7,092 nt of DNA, taken from the NCBI GenBank assembly GCA_964522805.1, contig CAZFWP010000092.1, positions 1-7,092 of the forward strand, read 5' to 3'. Under the pieces are notes generated by a model. It searched no databases. It saw nothing but the letters and a program-made list of their open reading frames with translations, and had not been told where the DNA came from. The position numbers and the translations under genes are program-made. This DNA is from CAZBYL01 sp964522805 (GTDB taxonomy: Bacteria; Synergistota; Synergistia; Synergistales; Synergistaceae). Below are positions 1 to 6,738 of this stretch, in pieces. The first letter of the stretch is position 1, and every line of letters starts with the position of its first letter.

Positions 1-814
1 CGCTGGTACCAAGAACAAAACCTATCAGCACCAATATGGCGCCATACTGTATCGGCCTTGTCGCCGCAAGGTCTGTAGATGATGTGGCGAGTACATATAT
101 GTGGTATGGCAGAGCCATAACCTGACTGAAGATACTTTTAGCCACCTCAGGAGCAAAGTAAGCGGCTCCGGTGAACATTATCGGTGCAGTCTCCCCCGCC
201 ACTCGGCCAATCGCCAATATCGCACCTGTGATAATGGTTGAAGCCGCCGATGGAAGCACAACTTTGATTATCGTCTGGCGTTTGGTGGCGCCCAAAGCAT
301 AGGAAGCATCGCGGAAATCCTGAGGCACAGCTAAGAAGGCCTGCTCTGAAACGGTGACTATCAATGGCAGAGAGAGGCAGCCCAAAGTCAATCCAGCAGA
401 GAGCAGAGAAGAACCGAAGTTTAGAAATATTACGAAAAGCGATAGTCCAAAAAGACCATAGATAACGGAGGGAACACCTGCCAATGATCTAATGGAAATT
501 CTTAATATCTTGGTCATCAAACCGTCTTTGGAGTATTCTGCGAAGTAAAGTCCTGTCATAATACCAACAGGAATTGCCGTTAGCATGGAGACAAAAACCA
601 ACTGTATCGTGCCCACAAGAGGTGTAAATATTCCGCCTGATGTCATGCCGTCCTTGGGCGGTTCGGTAAGAAATTCAATTGAAAGCACCTGCCATCCCTC
701 TTTGAAAAGAAACGCCCCTACCCAAAACAGCGATACGACGAGCATCAGACCTGAAAAATAGAAAATAGCCGTCATCAGTCTGTCTGATGATTTTCTTATA
801 TTTGTTCTGCTCAT
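1..814 (-). CDS. pstA: Phosphate ABC transporter permease PstA (3' end cut by window edge)
   Basis: PstA is one of the two inner-membrane channel subunits of the PstSCAB importer, which takes up inorganic phosphate at the cost of ATP. 271 codons are visible from the ATG at 814-812, close to the usual 280-300, so only a short C-terminal tail is missing. A first membrane segment lies near residues 15-37. The binding-protein-dependent permease domain follows, with membrane segments near 66-92, 112-132, 138-156, 192-212 and 258-271. The EAA loop that docks on the ATPase is at about 157-189 (EQAFLAVPQDFRDASYALGA). The PstA-type stretch GRVAGETAPIMFTGAA at 203-218 is also present. The start codon overlaps the pstC stop in an ATGA, which suggests translational coupling. 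pstB is expected to the left of base 1. Family and role are secure from the translation; the exact C-terminus is not visible. Confidence 0.95.
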   Translation of the reverse strand, partial: MSRTNIRKSSDRLMTAIFYFSGLMLVVSLFWVGAFLFKEGWQVLSIEFLTEPPKDGMTSGGIFTPLVGTIQLVFVSMLTAIPVGIMTGLYFAEYSKDGLMTKILRISIRSLAGVPSVIYGLFGLSLFVIFLNFGSSLLSAGLTLGCLSLPLIVTVSEQAFLAVPQDFRDASYALGATKRQTIIKVVLPSAASTIITGAILAIGRVAGETAPIMFTGAAYFAPEVAKSIFSQVMALPYHIYVLATSSTDLAATRPIQYGAILVLIGFVLGTS

Positions 815-1728
815 GACCTTTTCCCCCTGTTTTCAACGTAAAAAGAGGCGAGATTGATGATAAGAGTTATCAGCAACAGTACCAAACCGGCGAAAAAAAG
901 CGCATGGTAATGAGTGCTGCCTACCGGAGTTTCGCCCATTTCCGCAGCTATTGTTGAAGTGAGCGGTCTAATTGGGTCGGTAATGATTTCCGGCACTATG
1001 GCAGCTCCGCCCGCTGCCATGAGTACAACCATTGTCTCTCCGAGAGCCCTCATGACACCCAAGAGCACAGCGGAAATAATGCCTGGAATGGCGTAGGGGA
1101 TTACCACTCGGCGGGTAGTTTCCCACCTTGTAGCCCCGAGAGCGTAAGAAGCGTCCCGCAGTTCACGCGGAACAGCAGTCAAAGCCTCTTCCGAAAGAGA
1201 GGCAACAACAGGGATCACCAAAAAGCCAAGAAGAACCGAGGCGTTTAGCAAATTCAGCCCAGTGGCGATTCCCAGGGCTTCCTGCATCCATGGCGCCACT
1301 ACCATCATTCCGAGAAATCCGAGCACGATCGAAGGGATAAAACCTAACAGTTCCAAGAGCACTTTTATAAAACTTCTCATCTTCTTTGGAGCTATTTCCG
1401 CGGCGAAGACCGCAAGAGAGATGGCTATCGGCAAAGCCAGAACGCTTGATAATAAGGTTGCGGCGAAAGTGCCGACAATAAGAGGCAGCATCCCAAGCGC
1501 GGGCGGCTCTTCAACCGGATACCAGTCAAACCCTGTAAAAATTTCTTTGATGCTGGATTCCTTAAGTACAGGCAAGCCGTTGTACACAAGAAATCCAAGA
1601 ATGAAGACCATAAGGAGTATTCCGGCCATTGAAACGGCAAACACCAGCCGCGACATTACCTTGTCCCCCCTGCCACCAAAACTTGACTTGACCCCTTGTT
1701 GCAATGTTTGCGGCATTTTTACAACCAT
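811..1728 (-). CDS. pstC: Phosphate ABC transporter permease PstC
   Basis: PstC is the partner of PstA in the membrane channel of the high-affinity phosphate importer. The 305 residues match the family length. A cytoplasmic N-terminus with the PstC-like GGRGDKVMSRL at 18-28 leads into a first membrane helix at about 28-50. A periplasmic loop and the permease core follow (helices near 80-110, 122-146, 160-178, 212-240, 275-298). The EAA loop for PstB contact is at 180-211 (EEALTAVPRELRDASYALGA). Start choice is uncertain. The ATG at 1728-1726 sits directly against a GAGAGG Shine-Dalgarno-like run with no spacer, so the in-frame ATG at 1716-1714 (MPQTLQQG) is more likely and would shorten the protein by four residues. 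The gene follows pstS by 56 bases with no terminator between them, and its stop overlaps the pstA start. Confidence 0.95.
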   Translation of the reverse strand: MVVKMPQTLQQGVKSSFGGRGDKVMSRLVFAVSMAGILLMVFILGFLVYNGLPVLKESSIKEIFTGFDWYPVEEPPALGMLPLIVGTFAATLLSSVLALPIAISLAVFAAEIAPKKMRSFIKVLLELLGFIPSIVLGFLGMMVVAPWMQEALGIATGLNLLNASVLLGFLVIPVVASLSEEALTAVPRELRDASYALGATRWETTRRVVIPYAIPGIISAVLLGVMRALGETMVVLMAAGGAAIVPEIITDPIRPLTSTIAAEMGETPVGSTHYHALFFAGLVLLLITLIINLASFYVENRGKRS

Positions 1729-1784
1729 CCTCTCAGATTGCGATACGATGAAAGACTCTGATAGCGTGGCAAGTCAGCCGGCCG

Positions 1785-2615
1785 CTATTTGATTTCCTGT
1801 AAAGATACAAATCCGCTGGCGTTAACAAGTTTCTGACCGCTGCGGCTTAGCATAAAGCTCATAAAATCCATTAGATCTCCCTCGGGCCACCCGTTGGTGA
1901 ACATGTATAAGTAGCGGGCTAGAGGATATTTGCCGCTACGGGCTGTAGTCGGAGTTCCTACTACCCCGTCAACGGCGATTACCTTCACAGATTTGCTGAT
2001 ATAGCCCATGCCCTCATAGCCGATGGCGTTTTTATTTTGAGCCACGGCGGCCATCATCGCTCCGCTGGAGGAAGCAACCTGAGCCCTTGGCGTTACCCGT
2101 GTTTTGCCGTTTCTGTCGAGGATCATTTCCTGCCAAGTGCCATACGTGCCTGAGCTTGTATCCCTTCCGACAACCACCATCGGCGAGTCTTTGCCTCCGA
2201 CCTCTTTCCAGTTGCGAACCTTGCCCGAATATATACTTTTCAGCTGTGCCTTAGTTAAAGACTTCACCGGATTTGACGGGTGAACTACAGGTACAAGGCA
2301 GTCCAAAGCCACAGCGAAGGGAACCGGGTACACCTTCTTTGATATGCAGGCAGCCAGTTCCTTATCTTTGATAAAGCGCGAGGCATTGGCGATGTGGGCG
2401 CTGCTGTCTGAGAGAGACTTAAAACCGTTGCCTGTACCTGTACCTGACACGGAAAATTTGACTTGCGGATTGAGTTTCATAAATTCCTCAGCTGCGGCCT
2501 GACCAAATGGCAGCACGGTCGTAGAACCGTCCATCACAATCTGCCCCGCAAATGACGGCGATGAAAACAACATCAGCAGTGCGAAGATAGCCAAAACAGC
2601 ATATTTTTTCATCAT
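1785..2615 (-). CDS. pstS: Periplasmic phosphate-binding protein PstS
   Basis: PstS binds phosphate outside the inner membrane and delivers it to PstC/PstA. The 276-residue product starts with a classical signal peptide: MMKK, a hydrophobic core at 5-17, and a likely cleavage after SFA at 23. No lipobox cysteine is present, so it should be soluble in a periplasm rather than a lipoprotein. The mature protein shows the binding-pocket motifs of the family: DGSTTVLP at 29-36, SGTGTGNGFK at 57-66, NASRFIKDKE at 77-86 and GRDTSSGTYGTW at 150-161. AIGYEGMGYI at 197-206 is also typical. The Shine-Dalgarno AGGAGG at 2624-2619 is three bases from the first ATG and six from the second (2612-2610), so translation probably begins at the second methionine. 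It is the first gene of the operon, preceded by a Pho-box array. Confidence 0.95.
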   Translation of the reverse strand: MMKKYAVLAIFALLMLFSSPSFAGQIVMDGSTTVLPFGQAAAEEFMKLNPQVKFSVSGTGTGNGFKSLSDSSAHIANASRFIKDKELAACISKKVYPVPFAVALDCLVPVVHPSNPVKSLTKAQLKSIYSGKVRNWKEVGGKDSPMVVVGRDTSSGTYGTWQEMILDRNGKTRVTPRAQVASSSGAMMAAVAQNKNAIGYEGMGYISKSVKVIAVDGVVGTPTTARSGKYPLARYLYMFTNGWPEGDLMDFMSFMLSRSGQKLVNASGFVSLQEIK

Positions 2616-2618
2616 ATT

Positions 2619-2624
2619 CCTCCT
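2619..2624 (-). promoter_or_regulatory. Ribosome binding site of pstS
   Basis: Perfect AGGAGG on the minus strand. Its spacing (three bases to the first ATG, six to the second) favours the second of two consecutive methionine codons as the real pstS start. Confidence 0.75.
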
Positions 2625-2643
2625 GATATATCTTGATATCAGA

Positions 2644-2649
2644 AGTATA
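2644..2649 (-). promoter_or_regulatory. -10 box of the pstS promoter
   Basis: TATACT on the minus strand, five of six matches to TATAAT. Ten bases separate it from the nearest Pho-box repeat (ending at 2660). The place where a -35 box should sit (about 2667-2672, reading CACACA) is poor and is covered by the repeat array, as in activator-dependent pho promoters. The predicted transcript start is near 2637, giving a leader of about 22-25 bases. Confidence 0.65.
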
Positions 2650-2659
2650 TCTAAGGAGC

Positions 2660-2699
2660 GTTACAGTTGTGTGCAGGGAATGTAACAGGAATGTAACAG
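2660..2699 (-). promoter_or_regulatory. Pho-box-like array: four 7-mers at 11-bp spacing
   Basis: Read on the minus strand, CTGTTAC (2699-2693), CTGTTAC (2688-2682), CCTGCAC (2677-2671) and CTGTAAC (2666-2660) start exactly 11 bases apart with 4-base spacers. The two distal units belong to a perfect tandem duplication of GGAATGTAACA on the plus strand (2677-2698). The classical PhoB box is built the same way, as CTGTCAT-like 7-mers separated by 4 bp, with the proximal half replacing the -35 element. The position upstream of pstS fits that role exactly. The regulator itself is not in the window; assignment to a PhoB/PhoP-type protein is by analogy. Confidence 0.8.
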
Positions 2700-2722
2700 G
2701 ATGGACTTTTATAGCATATAAT
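2693..2722 (+). promoter_or_regulatory. Possible second rightward promoter overlapping the Pho array
   Basis: TATAAT at 2717-2722 has a GTAACA (four of six to TTGACA) at 2693-2698, 18 bases upstream. That -35 lies inside the distal Pho-box repeat. It may be fortuitous, since the stretch is AT-rich and a better promoter lies 40 bases downstream. Confidence 0.25.
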
Positions 2723-2733
2723 AGCCAAATGCT

Positions 2734-2762
2734 GTGACAAAGTGGGTAAAATCTCGTATAAT
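2734..2762 (+). promoter_or_regulatory. Sigma-70-type promoter of mnmE
   Basis: GTGACA (2734-2739, five of six matches to TTGACA), a 17-base spacer and a perfect TATAAT (2757-2762). Transcription should start near 2769, about 43 bases before the mnmE ATG. Its location excludes the upstream in-frame GTG at 2734 as the translation start. No regulator site other than the neighbouring Pho array is evident. Confidence 0.8.
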
Positions 2763-2799
2763 ACACGGCACACAGATATATCAGACTACCTCATTGCGC

Positions 2800-2804
2800 G
2801 GAGG
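2800..2804 (+). promoter_or_regulatory. Ribosome binding site of mnmE
   Basis: GGAGG followed by seven bases and the ATG at 2812. It decides the mnmE start together with the promoter position. Confidence 0.8.
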
Positions 2805-2811
2805 AGAGAAT

Positions 2812-4176
2812 ATGGAAGATATTATTACAGCCCTGGCAACCGCATGGGGCGAGGGTGGTATTGCTATTATCAGAGTTTCCGGTGAAGGCTCTCTATCACT
2901 GGCTGATAAGCTGTTCTCAGCTTCATCTCAACTCTCAGAGTATCCGCCGCGTCACATGGTTTTGGGTAAGATGATCTCTGCCTCCGGAGAAATATTTGAT
3001 GAAGTTTTGGCTGTGCGTTTTGAAAAAAATAAAAGCTACACCGGTGAGGAAAGCATTGAATTTCACTGCCACGGGGGGTCTGTCGCGGCGCAAAAATGTA
3101 TTGAAGAGCTTTGCGCACTGGGAGCTAGGATAGCTATGCCCGGAGAATTCACCCGACGCGCCTTTACCAACGGAAGAATGGATTTGCCACAGGCAGAATC
3201 TGTTTTGGGTATAATCAGAGCGAAAAGTGACAGGGCATTAATCGCCGCTAATAGGACGCTGCAGGGAAAGTTTTCTCAAGAGATTAGATTCTTTTTGGAT
3301 AAATTGACTAACATCGCTGCAAAACTCGAAGTTGATTTGGACTTCCCCGAAGAGGACGAAGGGCTGCTGCCAAAGAAAGATGCAGTGCAAACACTTGATT
3401 CTTTGGTAGAAGAGGGAGATTTGCTGCTTAAAAGATGCCGCTGCGGCATGGTGCTTCGCGAAGGCATCAAGACCGCTATTTTAGGAAAGCCGAACGTCGG
3501 CAAATCATCTTTGCTCAATGCCTTGCTTTGTGAAGAAAGGGCTATCGTCACCTCTGTTCCGGGGACAACCAGAGATAATATAGAAGAGACAGTTATACAT
3601 AAAGGCATACCGATTAAATTCATCGATACAGCAGGAATAAGAACAACAGACGATGTTGTTGAGTCAATGGGGGTTTTGCGGTCACGCCGCTTTATTGATG
3701 AGGCTGACCTCTGTCTGTTGGTGCTGGACGCATCTCAGCCAATAACAGACGAGGATCGCACTCTCTGGAATGATATAAAATTCAAAAAACACATTGTGGT
3801 GTTGAATAAAATAGACCTACCTTTATACAATAATGCAAAAATACTTAATCAGATTTCACCAATAAGTGGTATAGTGTCGTTATCATCATTATCCTCAGAG
3901 GGTATTAACGAACTAAAGGAGTACATTGTCACAAAATTCGCTTCAGCGGATGAGCTTGGCGGCAGTTATGCCGTCACAGCAAGACAGGTAAACGGCATAC
4001 AAAATGCCGTTTCAGCATTGCTTTCGGCAAAGTCCGCTTTAGAAAGTACTATCGGTGATGACGTTGCCGTTTCGTGCATCGCCGACGCACGCTCCAATTT
4101 GGCGGAGGTTATCGGTATTGATCCCACGGAGGACTTGATAGAACGTATTTTCGGCGATTTTTGCGTAGGCAAGTAG
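2812..4176 (+). CDS. mnmE: tRNA uridine-5-carboxymethylaminomethyl modification GTPase MnmE
   Basis: With MnmG, MnmE installs the carboxymethylaminomethyl group at C5 of the wobble uridine (U34) of certain tRNAs, using a methylene-tetrahydrofolate-derived carbon and GTP hydrolysis. The 454 residues match the family. The N-terminal folate-binding domain shows GGIAIIRVSG (about 15-24), YTGEESIEFHCHGG (76-89) and PGEFTRRAFTNGRMDL (110-125). The GTPase domain is inserted in a helical domain and has all motifs: G1 GKPNVGKS 225-232, G2 PGTTRD 250-255, G3 DTAG 272-275 and G4 NKID 332-335. The C-terminus FCVGK (450-454) keeps the conserved cysteine of the usual CIGK ending. An in-frame GTG at 2734 would add 26 residues, but it lies inside the -35 box. 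mnmG is not adjacent here. Confidence 0.97.
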   Translation: MEDIITALATAWGEGGIAIIRVSGEGSLSLADKLFSASSQLSEYPPRHMVLGKMISASGEIFDEVLAVRFEKNKSYTGEESIEFHCHGGSVAAQKCIEELCALGARIAMPGEFTRRAFTNGRMDLPQAESVLGIIRAKSDRALIAANRTLQGKFSQEIRFFLDKLTNIAAKLEVDLDFPEEDEGLLPKKDAVQTLDSLVEEGDLLLKRCRCGMVLREGIKTAILGKPNVGKSSLLNALLCEERAIVTSVPGTTRDNIEETVIHKGIPIKFIDTAGIRTTDDVVESMGVLRSRRFIDEADLCLLVLDASQPITDEDRTLWNDIKFKKHIVVLNKIDLPLYNNAKILNQISPISGIVSLSSLSSEGINELKEYIVTKFASADELGGSYAVTARQVNGIQNAVSALLSAKSALESTIGDDVAVSCIADARSNLAEVIGIDPTEDLIERIFGDFCVGK

Positions 4177-4202
4177 TTTTTTCTACTGAGAGGAATCGGA
4201 CA

Positions 4203-4643
4203 ATGAAACATACTAAGCATCTTCTGATGAGAACTCTTATATGTCTTCTTCTGGTAATCGTTCCCATGTTTGGAACGGTATCAGTCGATCTGCCTTTACC
4301 CACTCACACTCGCCCTTCGTTTGCGTCTGAAAAAACCGGCGCGGCACAAAGAAACTTTATCAGATCTAAGTACTCCTTCTGTATCTCGGCATCGGTAAAC
4401 GAAAGCAGCTCTGCCCACGAAACTCCGGCAGCAATTAAGGAATTTTCCTACAGTTCAGCCATTCCCATTGCCGTAAAGCTGCGCCTCAGGCAAAAAAATT
4501 CATCGTTATCAAATTTGCAGCCTGCTTTAGTGGAATATTACGGTATCCCGACCTGTAAAATCGGGCTTATGTATTCTTGGAATGAGCTGCGCCCATCACA
4601 CACAGAAAACCTTCATTTAAACAAAATCAAAAAGTTGGAATAG
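4203..4643 (+). CDS. Small exported protein of unknown function
   Basis: I do not recognise this 146-residue product. It begins 26 bases after mnmE behind a GAGAGGA Shine-Dalgarno (4188-4194, eight bases before the ATG), with no terminator between, so it may be co-transcribed with mnmE. The N-terminus is basic (MKHTKHLLMR), then hydrophobic at about 11-28, with a possible signal-peptidase site after SFA near residue 42; alternatively it is a single membrane anchor. The remainder is serine-rich and polar with two cysteines (SFC and PTC) and a basic tail. The composition after the signal region is not typical of a folded enzyme. The opposite strand also reads protein-like over 4447-4304, so a wrong call over part of this stretch is possible. 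An in-frame ATG at 4161 inside mnmE has no better support. Confidence 0.55.
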   Translation: MKHTKHLLMRTLICLLLVIVPMFGTVSVDLPLPTHTRPSFASEKTGAAQRNFIRSKYSFCISASVNESSSAHETPAAIKEFSYSSAIPIAVKLRLRQKNSSLSNLQPALVEYYGIPTCKIGLMYSWNELRPSHTENLHLNKIKKLE

Positions 4644-4682
4644 CCTTCCCTCAAGCGTACCCATCAAAACACGCATTCTCAA

Positions 4683-4715
4683 AAGGCCGGCATCGCTTTA
4701 TTTTAAGCCAGCCTT
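4683..4715. other. Imperfect hairpin between the small gene and dctQ
   Basis: AAGGCCGGC (4683-4691) pairs with GCCAGCCTT (4707-4715) over nine positions with one C-A mismatch and a 15-base loop. No U-run follows on the plus strand. On the minus strand it is followed by only TTTT. It could be a weak terminator or a remnant repeat; function unknown. Confidence 0.35.
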
Positions 4716-4721
4716 AAGTAA

Positions 4722-4754
4722 GTGTCCTGCCAATTTCGACACCTAGGACAGGTG
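4722..4754. repeat. Nested, mutually exclusive inverted repeats upstream of dctQ
   Basis: Three pairings compete in 33 bases: GTGTC 4722-4726 with GACAC 4738-4742; TGTCCT 4723-4728 with AGGACA 4745-4750; and CACCT 4740-4744 with AGGTG 4750-4754. The block ends about 15 bases before the dctQ Shine-Dalgarno. It could be an operator, a leader structure or a relic of a transposable-element end. I cannot decide from sequence alone, and no clear promoter for dctQM was found in the gap. Confidence 0.4.
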
Positions 4755-4783
4755 AAGTATGCATAAGGAAAGGAGCCTTTTCA

Positions 4784-5368
4784 ATGTCAAACGCTTGTGA
4801 GACAGTTGGCACGTCTGCGTCAGCCCAGGACGAGCTAGCGGTAAGAAAACCGGAAAATATTTTTGACAAAGTCGTAGTCAGTTTCTACTCAATAGTATGT
4901 TTTGTGATGTCGATACTTCTTGTTGTTATAATCAGCTGCGCGACTATTATGCGCTACGTTCTTGAAATGGACCTCTACGGATATGAAGAATGGATAAAGA
5001 TCTTCGCTTTCTGGCTCTATTTTATGGGAGCAGGTTATGGTGCATTCGCCGGCACGCATGTTTCCGCCGACCTGATACAGTCCTATATGAAGGAAAGCGT
5101 GCTGAAGAGACTGATAATTTTCATCAGAACATTGGTAACTTTGGGAATAACGCTGCTCTTCACATGGTACGGCTACGATTTCTTTATGTTCGGATTCACA
5201 GGGCCTTTGGGAACCGGTGTCGCCATACCGCGCTCCGTCGCTTGGCGCATTCCGCTTTGGACCGCCTATCTTTCAATATTCCTCGGGCTTCTCTCTATGT
5301 CCTATTACTTCTTCTGGGATATGATACGCGCGGGAAAAGCTTTGATTAAAGGAGGACAGGAAGCATGA
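4784..5368 (+). CDS. dctQ: TRAP transporter small permease subunit (DctQ family)
   Basis: DctQ-type proteins are the small membrane subunit of tripartite ATP-independent periplasmic transporters, which import organic acids and related solutes with a sodium or proton gradient. The 194 residues hold four membrane helices (about 31-54, 68-90, 106-128, 153-175). The family signature is MRYVLEMDLYGYEEWIKIF at 56-74, with the conserved arginine and paired glutamates, then the GAGYGAFAGTHVSADLI segment at 82-98. Both cytoplasmic ends are polar, and the N-terminus is somewhat long (about 28 residues). The start is supported by AAAGGAG (4769-4775) eight bases upstream. It overlaps dctM by four bases. 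The transported substrate cannot be inferred. Confidence 0.93.
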   Translation: MSNACETVGTSASAQDELAVRKPENIFDKVVVSFYSIVCFVMSILLVVIISCATIMRYVLEMDLYGYEEWIKIFAFWLYFMGAGYGAFAGTHVSADLIQSYMKESVLKRLIIFIRTLVTLGITLLFTWYGYDFFMFGFTGPLGTGVAIPRSVAWRIPLWTAYLSIFLGLLSMSYYFFWDMIRAGKALIKGGQEA

Positions 5369-6681
5369 TTTATGTTGCTCTGGTAATATTAATTGTCACA
5401 TTAATAATAGGTGTTCCCGTTCCCGTCAGTTTCATGGCTTCCTGCGCCTGGCTGATTTTCTTCGGCGGCGTAGATGGAGCGGGCTATCAGGCCTCGCAGC
5501 TGCTTCCATACGGCTTCGCCCAGATGAACTCGGTATCGCTGATTGCTATCGCCATGTTTATTTTGGCTGGCGGCATTATGGAACGCGGTAAGATAGCTGA
5601 GAAAATGATCGATATGGTTGACGTTTTTGTCGGCCACATTAAGGGCGGACTCGGCGTCGTTGCTGTAGTTTCCTGCGCCGTATTCGGCTCCATTTGCGGT
5701 GCCGCCTGCGCGACTCTTTCCTGTATAGGCGCGATTATGTTCCCGCGTTTGAAAGCAGGAGGCTACCCCATGGGTCATGCCTGCGCCTTGATGGCAAATG
5801 CTTCCCTTCTCGGACTTTTGATCCCCCCCAACGCTACACTGATTATCTTCGCCTGGATCAGCGGCGTATCCGTACTTGCATGCTTCCTCTCTACAGTAGG
5901 ACCGGGAATAATTACCATCGTCCTGCTCAGTATCGTCAACATCTGGCTTCTCCGCGACAATAAAGAAATCTTTGTCGCAAAAAAGAGGTCAGCTAAAGAA
6001 CGCATCGAGCTCTTCGCCAAACGCGGACGCTTGGCAATACCTGCTTTGGTTATGCCGGTTATGGTTCTCGGAGGTATCTACGGCGGCGTTATGACAACAA
6101 CGGAAGCTTCGGCCGTAGCTGTTCTCTACTGCGTTCCTGTAGGACTCTATGTCTATAAAGGACTCGACTGGAAGGGGCTCTTTAACATCGTAGTCGAAAG
6201 TTCTATCACGACAGGTGTTATCATGGTAATGCTCTATTCCGTCTCGATGCTTTCCAGGCTCTATATTCTTGAAGATCTGCCGGGAAGAGTCCTGCACCTT
6301 TTCTATTCTATATCGGAAAACCCCTGGATAATTATGTTTATGATCAACGTATTTTTGGTGCTTATGGGTATGCTTATGGACGATATCAGCGTCGTTGTCT
6401 TGACCACACCTATTTTGATGCCGATAATCACTGAACTTGGCTTCAACCCCGTACACTATGCTGCGGTCGTCGGAGTCAACACTGCTCTCGGCTGCATTAC
6501 ACCCCCTGCGGCACCTGTGCTTTATTTGAGCGGACGAGTCGGGGGCGCTGCTATCAACGAGATTATGAAACCGGCTCTGTGGTTTATGGTTCTCTGCTGG
6601 ATTCCGGTGCTTTTGGTCACTGCCTATATTCCCAAAGTCGTTCTGGCCCTGCCGCACTTTGTGCTTGGCGTGCCTTGGTAA
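5365..6681 (+). CDS. dctM: TRAP transporter large permease subunit (DctM family)
   Basis: DctM is the transport channel subunit of the TRAP system and belongs to the ion transporter superfamily; it works in complex with DctQ and a periplasmic binding protein. The 438 residues fit the family (about 425-440) and are almost wholly hydrophobic, with around a dozen membrane segments. Landmarks are AMFILAGGIMERG at 63-75, the first re-entrant region ending in LLIPPNA at 151-157, MTTTEASAVAVLY at 243-255, LMGMLMDD at 333-340, and the second re-entrant motif LGCITPP at 375-381. The ATG overlaps the dctQ stop (ATGA), and AAAGGAGG (5348-5355) lies nine bases upstream. The segment at 108-122 is cysteine-rich (GSICGAACATLSCIG) where many relatives carry serine or small residues. 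The operon ends with the terminator just downstream; no dctP follows. Confidence 0.95.
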   Translation: MIYVALVILIVTLIIGVPVPVSFMASCAWLIFFGGVDGAGYQASQLLPYGFAQMNSVSLIAIAMFILAGGIMERGKIAEKMIDMVDVFVGHIKGGLGVVAVVSCAVFGSICGAACATLSCIGAIMFPRLKAGGYPMGHACALMANASLLGLLIPPNATLIIFAWISGVSVLACFLSTVGPGIITIVLLSIVNIWLLRDNKEIFVAKKRSAKERIELFAKRGRLAIPALVMPVMVLGGIYGGVMTTTEASAVAVLYCVPVGLYVYKGLDWKGLFNIVVESSITTGVIMVMLYSVSMLSRLYILEDLPGRVLHLFYSISENPWIIMFMINVFLVLMGMLMDDISVVVLTTPILMPIITELGFNPVHYAAVVGVNTALGCITPPAAPVLYLSGRVGGAAINEIMKPALWFMVLCWIPVLLVTAYIPKVVLALPHFVLGVPW

Positions 6682-6706
6682 GAGACAGAACAATAAATGT
6701 TCGCGC

Positions 6707-6738
6707 AAAAAGCCCGGAGATTTCCTCCGGGCTTTTTT
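6707..6738. terminator. Intrinsic terminator after dctM
   Basis: GCCCGGAG (6712-6719) and CTCCGGGC (6725-6732) form a perfect eight-pair stem with a five-base ATTTC loop. A run of five A precedes it and six T follow (6733-6738). It terminates the dctQM transcript 25 bases after the stop, and the A-run makes it potentially active on the other strand too. Confidence 0.93.

Noticed and set aside
1262..1792. 176-codon plus-strand open frame opposite pstC
   Set aside because: Antisense shadow of a well-supported gene, with no recognisable domain.
2734..2811. Extended mnmE start at a GTG 26 codons upstream
   Set aside because: This segment contains the -35 and -10 boxes of the mnmE promoter, and the GGAGG plus ATG at 2812 gives the canonical MnmE N-terminus.
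4304..4447. Reverse-strand protein-like stretch opposite the small exported gene
   Set aside because: It has no start codon after the in-frame TAG at 4450-4448 and is only 47 codons, so it is not listed as a gene; it is kept as a caveat in the findings.
4683..4715. Intrinsic terminator between the small gene and dctQ
   Set aside because: The stem has a mismatch and a 15-base loop, and no U-run follows on the plus strand, so it is listed only as a hairpin.
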